Below, piece by piece: positions 40,931 through 49,110 of a stretch of 64,000 nt of DNA; positions within the stretch are counted from its first letter, which is position 1, and every line of letters begins with the position of its first letter. The notes beneath the pieces are model-generated. The model was not told the DNA's origin, ran no database searches, and saw nothing but the letters and a program-made list of their open reading frames with translations. The stretch is taken from contig NZ_KB976986.1 of the NCBI RefSeq assembly GCF_000399665.1, positions 1,336,240 through 1,400,239 of the forward strand, read 5' to 3'. This DNA comes from Acinetobacter calcoaceticus ANC 3811 (GTDB taxonomy: Bacteria > Pseudomonadota > Gammaproteobacteria > Pseudomonadales > Moraxellaceae). Both the position numbers and the translations under genes were made by a program.

Positions 40931-40980
40931 TAGGACTCATAATCCGTTGGTCCCGTGTTCAAGTCACGGTGGGCCCACCA
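40931..40980 (+). other. attR: 3' fragment of a CAT-anticodon tRNA
   Basis: From 40933 to 40980 the sequence gives an anticodon arm with CTCATAA loop, a T-arm (TTCAAGT loop) and an acceptor end GGGCCCACCA. The 5' half is missing and replaced by phage DNA. It is therefore the duplicated 3' part left by integration into a tRNA gene. The anticodon is Met or Ile2 (lysidine); the T-arm region looks closer to tRNA-Ile(CAT). The intact gene should be at attL, left of the window. Confidence 0.85.
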
Positions 40981-40986
40981 AATTCG

Positions 40987-41020
40987 AACCTCATAAACCA
41001 AAAAGTTTATGGGGTTTTTT
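40987..41020 (+). terminator. Original tRNA terminator
   Basis: AACCTCATAAAC, loop CAAAAA, GTTTATGGGGTT with one G-T pair, followed by TTTT. It lies seven bases after the tRNA end and belongs to the host tRNA gene. Confidence 0.85.
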
Positions 41021-41161
41021 AATAGCTATCTAAACAGAATTCGTTTTACCGCTATAAACAATATTTAAAATTTAATTATAAAAATGTAAAGTTTATTTTA
41101 TCTTAAAATTTTAACTGGTTTAAAATACGTTTTTTCTAAACTCAATATCCTATTTTTTCTA

Positions 41162-42025
41162 TTAAGCTAAGATTTGCTTCCTCATAGGTTCCGAATGCTC
41201 TAATTGAGCATCCCAAAATTTTTCCCATAAATCACAATACTCTAAGCATATCTTTTCAATATAGCTATAATCTTCTTCTGTACAAGCTTGCATCAAGACA
41301 TACCATAAATCTTCTTCATGATCATCATCTGCGGCTTCGGCACTTTCATCCTCAGAGATACCATGCACATGATAATAACCACCACCCTCGACCTCCAAAC
41401 CTACAGCTTTAGTCGCTTTACGTAACGGTGGACTATAGAGTATGACCTCTTCTTCAGCGACGGCTAACAAAGCTGAAACAGCTTTATAGTCATCATAGGC
41501 ATCTTCTAAAAAAACTCGAACTTGACCTGCAATTTCAGTCGGCTGATAAGTTAGACGGTCTTGTTCCGTAATACCAAAATCATTTAATACGTCTTCAAAT
41601 AAAGGATAGTGAGCATATTCAGGATTTCCCTGATAATAACCATCTTTGTCTAAACCAGGTCGAAATCCAAACTCATCAAAAATATTTAGGCTCAAAAGAA
41701 AGCGCGGAAACATTTTCGCACCAGCATGCAATCTTGGCTCTAGTTGTTTAGTTTGAAATTGAGCCATGAGCAGTGCATCAGTAAAAGTTTGTACAATTGC
41801 ATGGCGATATTCTAAGTGTATTTTTTTTAAATTTTCTTTATTAATTTCTCCATTATTTAAAATCTCAATTGCAGGATGATGTGAAACTGCATGTTTAGCA
41901 ATTTTTGCTCTTAATTGGTTCAAAAAGTCTGAATTTTTTCCCCATAGCTCAGCTGAAATGCTTTGCTTCATCCCTGCGAGTGCTTTCTTTCTAGGATTAT
42001 TAAAATTCTCAAATTTCTTAGGCAT
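41162..42025 (-). CDS. Haem-oxygenase-like fold protein (iron-containing redox enzyme type), Fur-linked
   Basis: The 287-aa all-helical protein resembles the haem-oxygenase-like diiron oxidase superfamily. It contains H-H-P-A-I-E-I-L, H-L-E-Y-R-H (about residue 73), E-P-R-L-H-A-G-A-K and D-E-F-G-F-R-P-G, with E-Y-A-H-Y-P-L-F-E. Candidate metal ligands are the repeated Glu/His. A Fur box lies 155 bases upstream, which points to iron control. ATG 42025 has GAGAG five bases upstream; ATG 42037 is the alternative. Substrate unknown. Confidence 0.55.
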   Translation of the reverse strand: MPKKFENFNNPRKKALAGMKQSISAELWGKNSDFLNQLRAKIAKHAVSHHPAIEILNNGEINKENLKKIHLEYRHAIVQTFTDALLMAQFQTKQLEPRLHAGAKMFPRFLLSLNIFDEFGFRPGLDKDGYYQGNPEYAHYPLFEDVLNDFGITEQDRLTYQPTEIAGQVRVFLEDAYDDYKAVSALLAVAEEEVILYSPPLRKATKAVGLEVEGGGYYHVHGISEDESAEAADDDHEEDLWYVLMQACTEEDYSYIEKICLEYCDLWEKFWDAQLEHSEPMRKQILA

Positions 42026-42179
42026 ATCTACTCTCATTAAAGTTATTGAAGCCTGTTCGATTTTTACATAATTTATTACAAAAACAATGACTTAAATTAA
42101 TATTTAAATATATTCCCTTATCAATCAATATTAGAATTAAAATCGTACGAAATCAAATAGAAAATTTAAAAAAAATACA

Positions 42180-42198
42180 GCTAATGATAATCATTATC
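42180..42198. promoter_or_regulatory. Fur box
   Basis: GCTAATGATAATCATTATC matches the 19-base Fur consensus at 18 positions. It is palindromic and lies between the divergent haem-oxygenase-like and TetR genes, so it may control either or both. Confidence 0.85.
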
Positions 42199-42270
42199 AC
42201 AATATAAACTTGTATCCAATCCCTTTTTTTACTATGATAATTCATATTAAAATTTTAATTTTTTAGATTA

Positions 42271-42290
42271 AGTTATAATTAGTTCTAACT
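42271..42290. promoter_or_regulatory. Imperfect inverted repeat, possible TetR operator
   Basis: AGTTATAATTAGTTCTAACT is a 20-base inverted repeat with a few mismatches, 13 bases in front of the tetR start. Autoregulation by the TetR protein would fit. Confidence 0.4.
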
Positions 42291-42303
42291 ATATGGAATA
42301 GTA

Positions 42304-42876
42304 ATGTCAAAAAAAGAAGATATTATAAATACTGCTTTAAATTTATTTAATCAGATTGGCTACAATGCAACTGGTGTTGACCGTATTATTGCTGAATCTA
42401 ATGTTGCAAAGATGACCTTTTATAAATATTTTCCTTCGAAGGAAAATTTAATTATGGAGTGTTTGCAACATCGAAATTTAAATATTCAAAATTCAATTAA
42501 CGAACAATTAAATTTACGTCAAGATGCTAGTCCACTTGAGAAAATCCACATTATTTTTAATTGGTATATTGAATGGATTAATAGTGAAACATTTAATGGA
42601 TGCTTATTTAAAAAAGCATTTATTGAAGTATCTAAACAATATACTTCAATTCGGGAACCCTTTTACGAGTATACGAAGTGGTTGACTCACTTATTACAAG
42701 AACAGCTCATTCAATTAGGCATAGAAAACCCTACTCCACTTACTCACATCATTATTTCTATTATTGATGGAATGATTATTGATGGAACAACAGATAAAAA
42801 GCTAATTAACGCTGAAAAAATTTGGCAATATATTGAATTTTTAATTAATGAAGAGATACCTCAACCGCTCTCTTGA
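42304..42876 (+). CDS. TetR/AcrR-family regulator
   Basis: The 190-aa protein has a standard TetR DNA-binding domain (residues 5-50: I-I-N-T-A-L-N-L-F-N-Q-I-G-Y, T-G-V-D-R-I-I-A-E-S and T-F-Y-K-Y-F-P-S-K-E-N-L-I). A helical ligand-binding domain follows. It shares its upstream region with the divergent haem-oxygenase-like gene and the Fur box. Ligand and targets unknown; the neighbour is the most likely target. Confidence 0.9.
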   Translation: MSKKEDIINTALNLFNQIGYNATGVDRIIAESNVAKMTFYKYFPSKENLIMECLQHRNLNIQNSINEQLNLRQDASPLEKIHIIFNWYIEWINSETFNGCLFKKAFIEVSKQYTSIREPFYEYTKWLTHLLQEQLIQLGIENPTPLTHIIISIIDGMIIDGTTDKKLINAEKIWQYIEFLINEEIPQPLS

Positions 42877-43052
42877 TTTTAAAATTATCTAAGTTTATTA
42901 AGTTTAAAAGAAAAATAAAAAAGAACTTTTTAAATCTTCTATAGCTTAGATAATCTTCATTTTTGGTGCTCTACGTTAGCTTTCATAATTTTTCTAGGCT
43001 TTTTTACAATCTCATATTAGAATCCTGAAAATTTATCACCTTGCACTGATCT

Positions 43053-43598
43053 ATGAAAAAATTTCTAGCTAACTCTATCTTTAAAGCTGCTGGTTGGACC
43101 TATAATGTAGATCCCGAAATCCTTGAGAAAAAACAAGTTATTATTGGCTTTGAACATACCTCAAATCTAGATGCAGTGCTCTCTATTGCTCTCTTCCAAA
43201 TTTTAGACATTAAGATTCATACTTTAATAAAAAAAGAACTTTTTAAGGGTCCTCTTAAGCCAGTTTTAGAAAAACTTGGTGGCATTCCAGTTGACCGCAA
43301 AGCGAGTAAAGATATTGTTTCTCAAATGGTTGAACAATTTCAAACTCATGAAACTTTTAACTTGGTGATTGCTCCTGAAGCTACTCGAGCGAAAGATGGT
43401 TCTGAACGTAAACCTATCCGTACAGGTTTTTGGCATATTGCGAAAGCAGCGAATGTTCCTATTGTACTCATGTATGCCAACGCCCGAAGCAAACAAGGCG
43501 GGATTTTAGGCAAAATTTATCCAACAGACTTACAAAAAGATTTGGAAACGATTAAAGAGTTATATGCGCAGTTTGACATAGACGTCAAAATTAACTAA
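43053..43598 (+). CDS. 1-acylglycerol-3-phosphate acyltransferase family protein
   Basis: The 181-aa protein has the acyltransferase H-x4-D motif at H35-T-S-N-L-D40 and a variant of the substrate motif, P-E-A-T-R (residues 108-112), in place of E-G-T-R. An R-T-G-F-W-H-I-A segment follows. It is shorter than PlsC and lacks a clear N-terminal membrane helix, like other small lysophospholipid acyltransferase family members. Acceptor not known. Confidence 0.85.
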   Translation: MKKFLANSIFKAAGWTYNVDPEILEKKQVIIGFEHTSNLDAVLSIALFQILDIKIHTLIKKELFKGPLKPVLEKLGGIPVDRKASKDIVSQMVEQFQTHETFNLVIAPEATRAKDGSERKPIRTGFWHIAKAANVPIVLMYANARSKQGGILGKIYPTDLQKDLETIKELYAQFDIDVKIN

Positions 43599-43617
43599 AT
43601 CAAATTGGATTTGATTC

Positions 43618-43650
43618 GGCCTAATCTCACTCATTAGGCCTTAAGCTTAT
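43618..43650 (+). terminator. Terminator after acyltransferase gene
   Basis: GGCCTAAT, loop CTCACTC, ATTAGGCC is followed by TTAAGCTTATTATT. A second small inverted repeat (ATCAAAT/ATTTGAT) precedes it at 43599. Confidence 0.65.
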
Positions 43651-43759
43651 TATTCTGATTCAATTGGCTAACAAAACGCAGGGCAACAGTTTTCAACAAA
43701 ACCAAGCCTATGCTAATATTCCAGCACTTTTGCATTTTCTTTTTTTGGAGTTCACGTCC

Positions 43760-44509
43760 ATGGCGGGTCATTCTAAATGGGCCAATATTAAGCATCGTAA
43801 AGCGAAACAAGATGCAAGTCGCGGTAAAGTTTTTACTAAATATATTCGTGAAATTGTGACTGCTGCCAGACTTGGCGGTGGAGATGCTGCTAGTAACCCT
43901 CGTCTGCGTGCAGTAATTGAAAAAGCTCTTTCAGTTAATATGACACGTGACACCATCAACCGTGCAATCCAACGTGGTGCCGGTGGTGAAGATAATGATG
44001 ATTTAAAAGAAGTAACTTACGAAGGTTATGGTGTTGGCGGTGTTGCTGTTCTTGTTGAAACAATGACAGATAACTTGAACCGTACAGTACCAGATGTACG
44101 TCACTGTTTTAGTAAAACAAATGGTAACTTAGGAACTGCGGGTTCTGTCGCTTATCTATTTACTAAACGTGGTGAGATTACTTTTGAAGATGTTTCTTTA
44201 GAAGACAAAATCATGGAAGTTGCTTTAGAAGCTGGCGCTGAAGATATTGAGATTTCTGAAGATGAAATTTTAGTAATTACGTCACCAGAAACTTTTGGTG
44301 AAGTTCAAGATGCTCTTACTGCTGCCGGTTTAAAATCTGACAATGCAGAAGTGGTTATGAGTCCATCAACCAAAGCTGAAATTACTGATGTCGACCAAGC
44401 AAAACAAATTCTAAAAATGATTGATATGTTTGAAGATCTTGATGATGTACAAAACGTTTATACTAACGTTGAGTTCACAGATGAAGTTTTGGCTCAACTT
44501 GATGCCTAA
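43760..44509 (+). CDS. yebC: YebC/PmpR-family protein (TACO1 homologue)
   Basis: The 249-aa protein starts with the invariant [14 protein letters not shown] and has the three-domain YebC plan. Landmarks are [24 protein letters not shown] and [12 protein letters not shown]. Family members have been described as transcription regulators and, for TACO1 and YebC, as translation factors easing polyproline stalls. ATG 43760 with GGAG upstream is clearly right; the in-frame extension upstream has no family similarity. Confidence 0.97.
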   Translation: MAGHSKWANIKHRKAKQDASRGKVFTKYIREIVTAARLGGGDAASNPRLRAVIEKALSVNMTRDTINRAIQRGAGGEDNDDLKEVTYEGYGVGGVAVLVETMTDNLNRTVPDVRHCFSKTNGNLGTAGSVAYLFTKRGEITFEDVSLEDKIMEVALEAGAEDIEISEDEILVITSPETFGEVQDALTAAGLKSDNAEVVMSPSTKAEITDVDQAKQILKMIDMFEDLDDVQNVYTNVEFTDEVLAQLDA

Positions 44510-44524
44510 ATCAAACATTTGAAT

Positions 44525-44556
44525 TAAAAAAACGCACCATTTGGTGCGTTTTTTTA
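44525..44556. terminator. Bidirectional terminator between yebC and lrp-like gene
   Basis: AACGCACC, loop ATTT, GGTGCGTT with A-run before and T-run after serves both convergent genes. Confidence 0.9.
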
Positions 44557-45024
44557 TAGTTTATTGAGTAAGTTATAGCAGTTAAAAACATTATATTTTT
44601 TAATAACAAAGCTGGAATGCAATGCAACAACATTGTCAATTTTTCCAATACGTCTTAATAAAATTTCACTGTAGTCATCCATGTTGCGTGCTACAAGTTC
44701 TAAAATAAAATCGGCACTTTGCCCTGTCACTAGAAATGCATTGGTTACTTCTGGAATTGCTTCTATTTCCGAAAGAAACTTATCAAATGTTTCAGTGTCA
44801 TGCTTACTCAATGAAACTTGCAATAAGATGTGTAGAGTAAATCCAAGTTTACTAAAATTAATTTCCCTTTTGAGCTGTCCCATAACGTTGGCTTCAATCA
44901 GGTGCTTAATCCGACGATGCACAGAACTGACTGACAGATTGATCCGTTCTGAAAGTTCATTCAAATTTAAGTCTTCATGAGACAAAATTTCTAGAATTTG
45001 TTTATCAAAACGATCTAACTCCAT
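44554..45024 (-). CDS. Lrp/AsnC-family regulator
   Basis: The 156-aa protein starts M-E-L-D-R-F-D-K-Q-I-L-E-I-L and has the helix-turn-helix L-N-E-L-S-E-R-I-N-L-S-V-S-S-V-H-R-R-I-K. The RAM effector domain follows (V-T-N-A-F-L-V-T-G, D-F-I-L-E-L-V-A). ATG 45024 has GGAGA six bases upstream. It is divergent from the DcaP-like porin and near the gltIJKL genes, so amino-acid responsive control of these is plausible. Confidence 0.92.
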   Translation of the reverse strand: MELDRFDKQILEILSHEDLNLNELSERINLSVSSVHRRIKHLIEANVMGQLKREINFSKLGFTLHILLQVSLSKHDTETFDKFLSEIEAIPEVTNAFLVTGQSADFILELVARNMDDYSEILLRRIGKIDNVVALHSSFVIKKYNVFNCYNLLNKL

Positions 45025-45372
45025 TGTTATCTCCAGCCAGAATTTTACAGTGACGACAGTATACCCCCTATACAACTCATCTGCATTTAAAATACAAAGG
45101 TTTAAAAATAGCTAAAAGGTTTAATTCTTTTACACATTTTATTGCAGACGTGCATTTTAACCGTGCAAAGAGTTGAACATATGGCGCATTTTAGAAAGTC
45201 AATTTCATGCTCTCATTTATTTTTTTCAACATAAGATCTTACTCGCACCATTATTTAAATGTAGGCCAATGATAATTATAGAAATTTGACTATTTTTCTA
45301 AATTCTTAAAGTTGGCATTATTATTGTTATGTATTTGCAGGAAATTTTTTTTATCCATGTCGGGGAGTTCCT
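45025..45372. other. Intergenic control region of lrp-like and dcaP-like genes
   Basis: 348 bases with no open frame of note. It must hold the two divergent promoters. I see no strong palindrome and cannot place Lrp sites from sequence alone. Confidence 0.6.
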
Positions 45373-46686
45373 GTGAATAAGATCAAAACACTAGTGCTAG
45401 CAATGAGTTCTTTAGGCGTAATTAGCGTGACGATGCCTGTGCATGCCGCTACAGATGCTGAAGTTAACGCCTTACGTGATGAAGTAAAAGAGTTAAAACA
45501 ACTGGTCCAGAAACTATCTGATCAACAAAAAACAGCTTTGTCGGTTAGTGCTCCAGCAACAATTCCCGTAGCACCGGCTACTCCAACACCTCCTGTATCA
45601 AAACCAGGTTGGATGGCGATGGCGGATGGGCAAACCCAAGTTAAGCTTTATGGTAGTGTCCGCGCAGATGCAACCTATGACTTTAAAGGTTCAAATGGCA
45701 GCATTTCAAATGGCGCTAACTATCCATTAAATAAAGATGATCCAAAACAAGACTCACTAAATGTATCTGCTGCAACTTCAAGAATTGGTCTAGACATTAC
45801 TCGACCTACCCAATACGGAGATTTAACCGGCAAAATTGAAGCCGATTTCATGGGTGGAAATGGCGATAATGGTAATGGTACCTTCCGCGTTCGTCATGCT
45901 TATATGTCTTTAGGAAAATGGTTAGCTGGTCAAACTACTTCACCTTTTGTAAATACCGATACATCACCAGAAACAGTAGATTTCAATGGCGCTATTGGTA
46001 CAGGTACTACGCGTACAGTACAGGTTAGGTACACTCAGCCAATTAATACTCAACAGAAAATATTAGTTGCCTTAGAAGGCGGTGATGTTGAAAAAGCTGG
46101 TAATGCTGCCGGTGGAAGCCGCTTTCCTGCTTTAACAGCACGATATGATTTCAAAACTACAGATAATAAAGGCCTATTACAGTTACATGGTCTTGCCCAT
46201 GAAAACCGTGTAGCTCCAAAAGATAGTACTTCTGAAGAAAAATTTGGTTGGGGTGTAGGCGTTGGTGGTAAATATGATTTAACGCCTCAAGATAGCTTGG
46301 TTGCTAATTACTATCATGTTAAAGGAGATGGCCGCTATTTACTTTATAGCAACTCAGCTTATGCCTATGACACAACAACTCAGGATATTAATTTAGGTGA
46401 ATTTGATAGTGCCGTTATTGGCTATCAACGGAAATGGAGCCCTATCCTCCGCTCTACTTTTGCAATAGGCGGTATTCAATATAAAGATGATAACGTCTAT
46501 GCAAATAGCAATTTAACCAGCACCAGTTATAACAAAGAAATTTATAATGCTTTGGTCAATTTAATCTGGAATCCAGTTAAAAATATTGATTTAGGTGCAG
46601 AATATACTTACGGTCAGCGAGAAACTTTCGCAGGCGATAAGGGTGATTACTCTCGCGTCAATTTATTAGCAAAATATAGTTTCTAA
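45373..46686 (+). CDS. DcaP-like trimeric outer membrane porin
   Basis: The 437-aa protein has a signal peptide ending at H-A-A-T (about residue 26). A short coiled coil (A-L-R-D-E-V-K-E-L-K-Q-L-V-Q-K-L, about 32-52) and a Pro/Ala/Thr-rich linker follow. A beta-barrel begins at V-K-L-Y-G-S-V-R-A-D-A-T-Y and ends in the C-terminal aromatic Y-S-F. This is the DcaP plan of Acinetobacter, a trimeric channel for negatively charged solutes such as dicarboxylates. The start codon is GTG with GGGGAG seven bases upstream. Coupling with the glutamate importer nearby is attractive but inferred. Confidence 0.88.
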   Translation: MNKIKTLVLAMSSLGVISVTMPVHAATDAEVNALRDEVKELKQLVQKLSDQQKTALSVSAPATIPVAPATPTPPVSKPGWMAMADGQTQVKLYGSVRADATYDFKGSNGSISNGANYPLNKDDPKQDSLNVSAATSRIGLDITRPTQYGDLTGKIEADFMGGNGDNGNGTFRVRHAYMSLGKWLAGQTTSPFVNTDTSPETVDFNGAIGTGTTRTVQVRYTQPINTQQKILVALEGGDVEKAGNAAGGSRFPALTARYDFKTTDNKGLLQLHGLAHENRVAPKDSTSEEKFGWGVGVGGKYDLTPQDSLVANYYHVKGDGRYLLYSNSAYAYDTTTQDINLGEFDSAVIGYQRKWSPILRSTFAIGGIQYKDDNVYANSNLTSTSYNKEIYNALVNLIWNPVKNIDLGAEYTYGQRETFAGDKGDYSRVNLLAKYSF

Positions 46687-46697
46687 AAATTGGACGT

Positions 46698-46730
46698 AAA
46701 AAAAGAGCCTTTTAAAAGGCTCTTTTTTAT
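46698..46730. terminator. Bidirectional terminator between porin and gltL
   Basis: AAAAGAGCC, loop TTTTAAAA, GGCTCTTTT, followed by T on the plus strand and T on the minus strand as well. It serves both convergent units. Confidence 0.9.
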
Positions 46731-46738
46731 TAACGGTA

Positions 46739-47482
46739 TTAATGCATGGCTTGAATTTTTTCTAAGAAGAGCTTCGCGCGCTCGTGGCGAGCATCTAAAT
46801 TATCAAAGAATTCATGCGTTGGGCAGTCTTCTAAAATCTTACCTTCATCCATAAAAATTAGACGGTTAGATACTCTTTTAGCAAAACCCATTTCATGTGT
46901 AACACACATCATGGTCATGCCCTCATGTGCAAGTTGCACCATCACTTCAAGTACTTCCCCGACCATTTCTGGATCAAGTGCAGAAGTTGGTTCATCAAAC
47001 AACATACAGATTGGGTCCATGGACAAGCCACGAGCAATCGCTACACGTTGCTGTTGACCACCAGACAATTGGCCCGGAAACTTATCTTTATGCGCAAGCA
47101 AACCTACACGCTCTAAATATTTTAGACCTTTTGCACGTGCATCGGCAACTGAACGCTTTAACACTTTAACTTGAGCAATTGTTAAATTTTCCAAAACAGT
47201 CATGTGCGGGAAAAGTTCAAAATGCTGGAACACCATTCCTACTCGTGAACGGAATTTAGCAAGATCCGTTTTTGAGTCTTTCAGAGAAACGCCATCAACA
47301 ATAATATCGCCTTGTTGAAATGGTTCTAACGCATTTACTGTTTTAATGAGTGTTGATTTTCCTGAACCAGACGGTCCGCAAACAACAACGACATCACCTT
47401 TTTCAATACTCGTCGTGCAATCTGTTAAAACCTGAAAATCACCATACCATTTAGAGATATGTTGGATGTCTATCATTGGCAT
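46739..47482 (-). CDS. gltL: Glutamate/aspartate ABC importer, ATPase
   Basis: The 247-aa ATPase has Walker A G-P-S-G-S-G-K-S-T (residues 36-44), signature L-S-G-G-Q-Q-Q-R, Walker B C-M-L-F-D-E-P-T-S-A-L-D and the H-loop V-T-H-E-M-G-F-A. It belongs to the polar amino acid uptake family. It is the last gene of gltI-gltJ-gltK-gltL. GGAGA lies eight bases before the ATG. Confidence 0.93.
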   Translation of the reverse strand: MPMIDIQHISKWYGDFQVLTDCTTSIEKGDVVVVCGPSGSGKSTLIKTVNALEPFQQGDIIVDGVSLKDSKTDLAKFRSRVGMVFQHFELFPHMTVLENLTIAQVKVLKRSVADARAKGLKYLERVGLLAHKDKFPGQLSGGQQQRVAIARGLSMDPICMLFDEPTSALDPEMVGEVLEVMVQLAHEGMTMMCVTHEMGFAKRVSNRLIFMDEGKILEDCPTHEFFDNLDARHERAKLFLEKIQAMH

Positions 47483-47495
47483 TTAAAATCTCCAA

Positions 47496-48173
47496 TTAGC
47501 GAATGATGGCAATTTTTTGCTGTAAGCGTTTGACTAATTGTGACAGCACAAACGAACTACAGAAGTAAACTACAGCGACGATTAAATAGAATGTTGCTTT
47601 CGTTTCAGGACCATATGTATTAGCCAATGTATCTGCACGACCTAAAAAGTCTGGTGCACTAATCACATAAACTAATGAGATATCCTGAAATAAAATAATT
47701 GTTTGAGTTAACAATACTGGGAGCATGTTACGAAAAGCTTGAGGTAAAACCACGTAGCGCATTGATTGACCATAGGTAAAACCTAACGCGTAACCTGCAT
47801 TTACCTGACCTCTTGAAATAGACTGAATGCCTGAACGTACAATTTCCGAGAAAAATGCAGCCTCAAAAATAGCAAAAGTCACAACACTCGAAAACAACGG
47901 TCCCCAATATGTATCAGATTGAAACTCAAATATTTTCGGCAATAAAAAGTAGAAAATAAAGATCACCTGAATCAATGGAATACCACGAAACAGATCGACA
48001 TAAAATTTTGCGAAATTACTTGCGATGGCATTGCTTGATAAACGCATCATTGCCAATGGGGTTCCGATCAGGATACCGCCCAGCATTGCCAATACAGTCA
48101 CAGTAAGGGTAAAAACGAAACCTTCTTTGAGTGCCGCGATCACGTCAGGATTGTGTAATAAAGAAAAATCCAT
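47496..48173 (-). CDS. gltK: Glutamate/aspartate ABC importer, permease GltK
   Basis: The 225-aa inner membrane permease has about five helices and the HisMQ-type motif E-A-A-F-F-S-E-I-V-R-S-G-I-Q-S-I-S-R-G-Q near residues 105-125, which contacts the ATPase. It pairs with GltJ as a heterodimer. It lies two bases after gltJ. Confidence 0.92.
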   Translation of the reverse strand: MDFSLLHNPDVIAALKEGFVFTLTVTVLAMLGGILIGTPLAMMRLSSNAIASNFAKFYVDLFRGIPLIQVIFIFYFLLPKIFEFQSDTYWGPLFSSVVTFAIFEAAFFSEIVRSGIQSISRGQVNAGYALGFTYGQSMRYVVLPQAFRNMLPVLLTQTIILFQDISLVYVISAPDFLGRADTLANTYGPETKATFYLIVAVVYFCSSFVLSQLVKRLQQKIAIIR

Positions 48174-48175
48174 AA

Positions 48176-49018
48176 TTACTTCCCTCCTGAACCTAAACCA
48201 GGTACAGCCATTCGTTTCTCAATCCATGCCATGATAAATTTAATGCTATAAGTAATGATCAAATAAACAGGTGTAGAGAGAATAAGAATAATGATGTCCT
48301 GAGAAGTTTCTTCCCGCATGGTTTTTGTATAAGCGAAGAAGTTCAAAACACTCAAAGCATATAAAACAGCTGAGTTTTTGAAAACGTTCATTGCTTCAGA
48401 AGTAATCGTTGGCCACACAGTGCGATATGCAACAGGTAAAATGACATAGCGATAGCTTTGTGCAGTGGTAAAACCTACTGCGGAAGCAGCAAATTTTTGT
48501 CCTGTTGAAACAGTATTAATACCGGCACGTATGTGCTCAGATACACGCGCAGCAGTGTAGAGACCTAATGCAAAAACACCAATAACCGCAGGTTGCTGAT
48601 TTAAAATATTTTTCCACCACCCACCTGCAACCACATCCCCACTGCCTGCACTTAAGCTGTCCGGTAAAAATTCCGGAAAAACAAATGCCCAGAAGAATAG
48701 CTGCACAATAAGTGGAATATTACGGAAGATTTCAACGTAACAATTGCCAATAAATGAGAGAGGTTTGTTGGGTAATGTACGAATTACCCCTAGGAGAGAA
48801 CCTAATAAAAATGCGATAAGAAAGGCTATAACAGCTGTCCAAACCATAGTAAAGACGCCTGAACCTAACATTTGTAACCATGTGGGCGCTTCAGCATGAG
48901 CATTGTAGCTTGCGCTACCAATTACTCTACAGACTGATTCTGCCCATGCGGCTTTATCGACACCATATTCATTAGACTCCGCACAGAATATAGTCCAGTT
49001 TAGCGAGCCGACTGACAT
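48176..49018 (-). CDS. gltJ: Glutamate/aspartate ABC importer, permease GltJ
   Basis: The 280-aa permease has membrane helices from about residue 50 on and the coupling motif A-A-R-V-S-E-H-I-R-A-G-I-N-T-V-S-T-G-Q. The N-terminal soluble stretch before the first helix is typical of GltJ. It is separated from gltI by a strong hairpin. Confidence 0.92.
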   Translation of the reverse strand: MSVGSLNWTIFCAESNEYGVDKAAWAESVCRVIGSASYNAHAEAPTWLQMLGSGVFTMVWTAVIAFLIAFLLGSLLGVIRTLPNKPLSFIGNCYVEIFRNIPLIVQLFFWAFVFPEFLPDSLSAGSGDVVAGGWWKNILNQQPAVIGVFALGLYTAARVSEHIRAGINTVSTGQKFAASAVGFTTAQSYRYVILPVAYRTVWPTITSEAMNVFKNSAVLYALSVLNFFAYTKTMREETSQDIIILILSTPVYLIITYSIKFIMAWIEKRMAVPGLGSGGK

Positions 49019-49056
49019 GTTTGCCCCTTAAATGAATACTTTAGGAAAATAGACCG

Positions 49057-49086
49057 CTTAAGCAAGTGAGGTTTCACTTGCTTAAG
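49057..49086 (-). other. 13-bp intercistronic hairpin between gltI and gltJ
   Basis: CTTAAGCAAGTGA and TCACTTGCTTAAG form a perfect 13-bp stem with a four-base loop. There is no T-run. Such hairpins after binding-protein genes usually protect the upstream mRNA, so that more binding protein than permease is made. Confidence 0.75.
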
Positions 49087-49110
49087 TAAATTTAGGACAA
49101 CAAGATCTTG

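Larger units (their letters stand above)
1..40980. mobile_element. Prophage (contractile-tail type), left end outside window
   Basis: The region runs from the window start to a partial tRNA copy. It contains a complete set of phage modules: integrase, immunity, replication, packaging, head, contractile tail, baseplate, host-recognition and lysis. Gene order is lambda-like on the right, and the structural module combines DUF3383 sheath, DUF3277 tube, Gp138 spike and Dit-like proteins. The right border is the integrase plus attR in a CAT tRNA. No second copy of that tRNA occurs in the window, so attL lies to the left. The capsid and sheath genes are frameshifted, so virion production is doubtful unless these are sequence errors. 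Confidence 0.95.
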
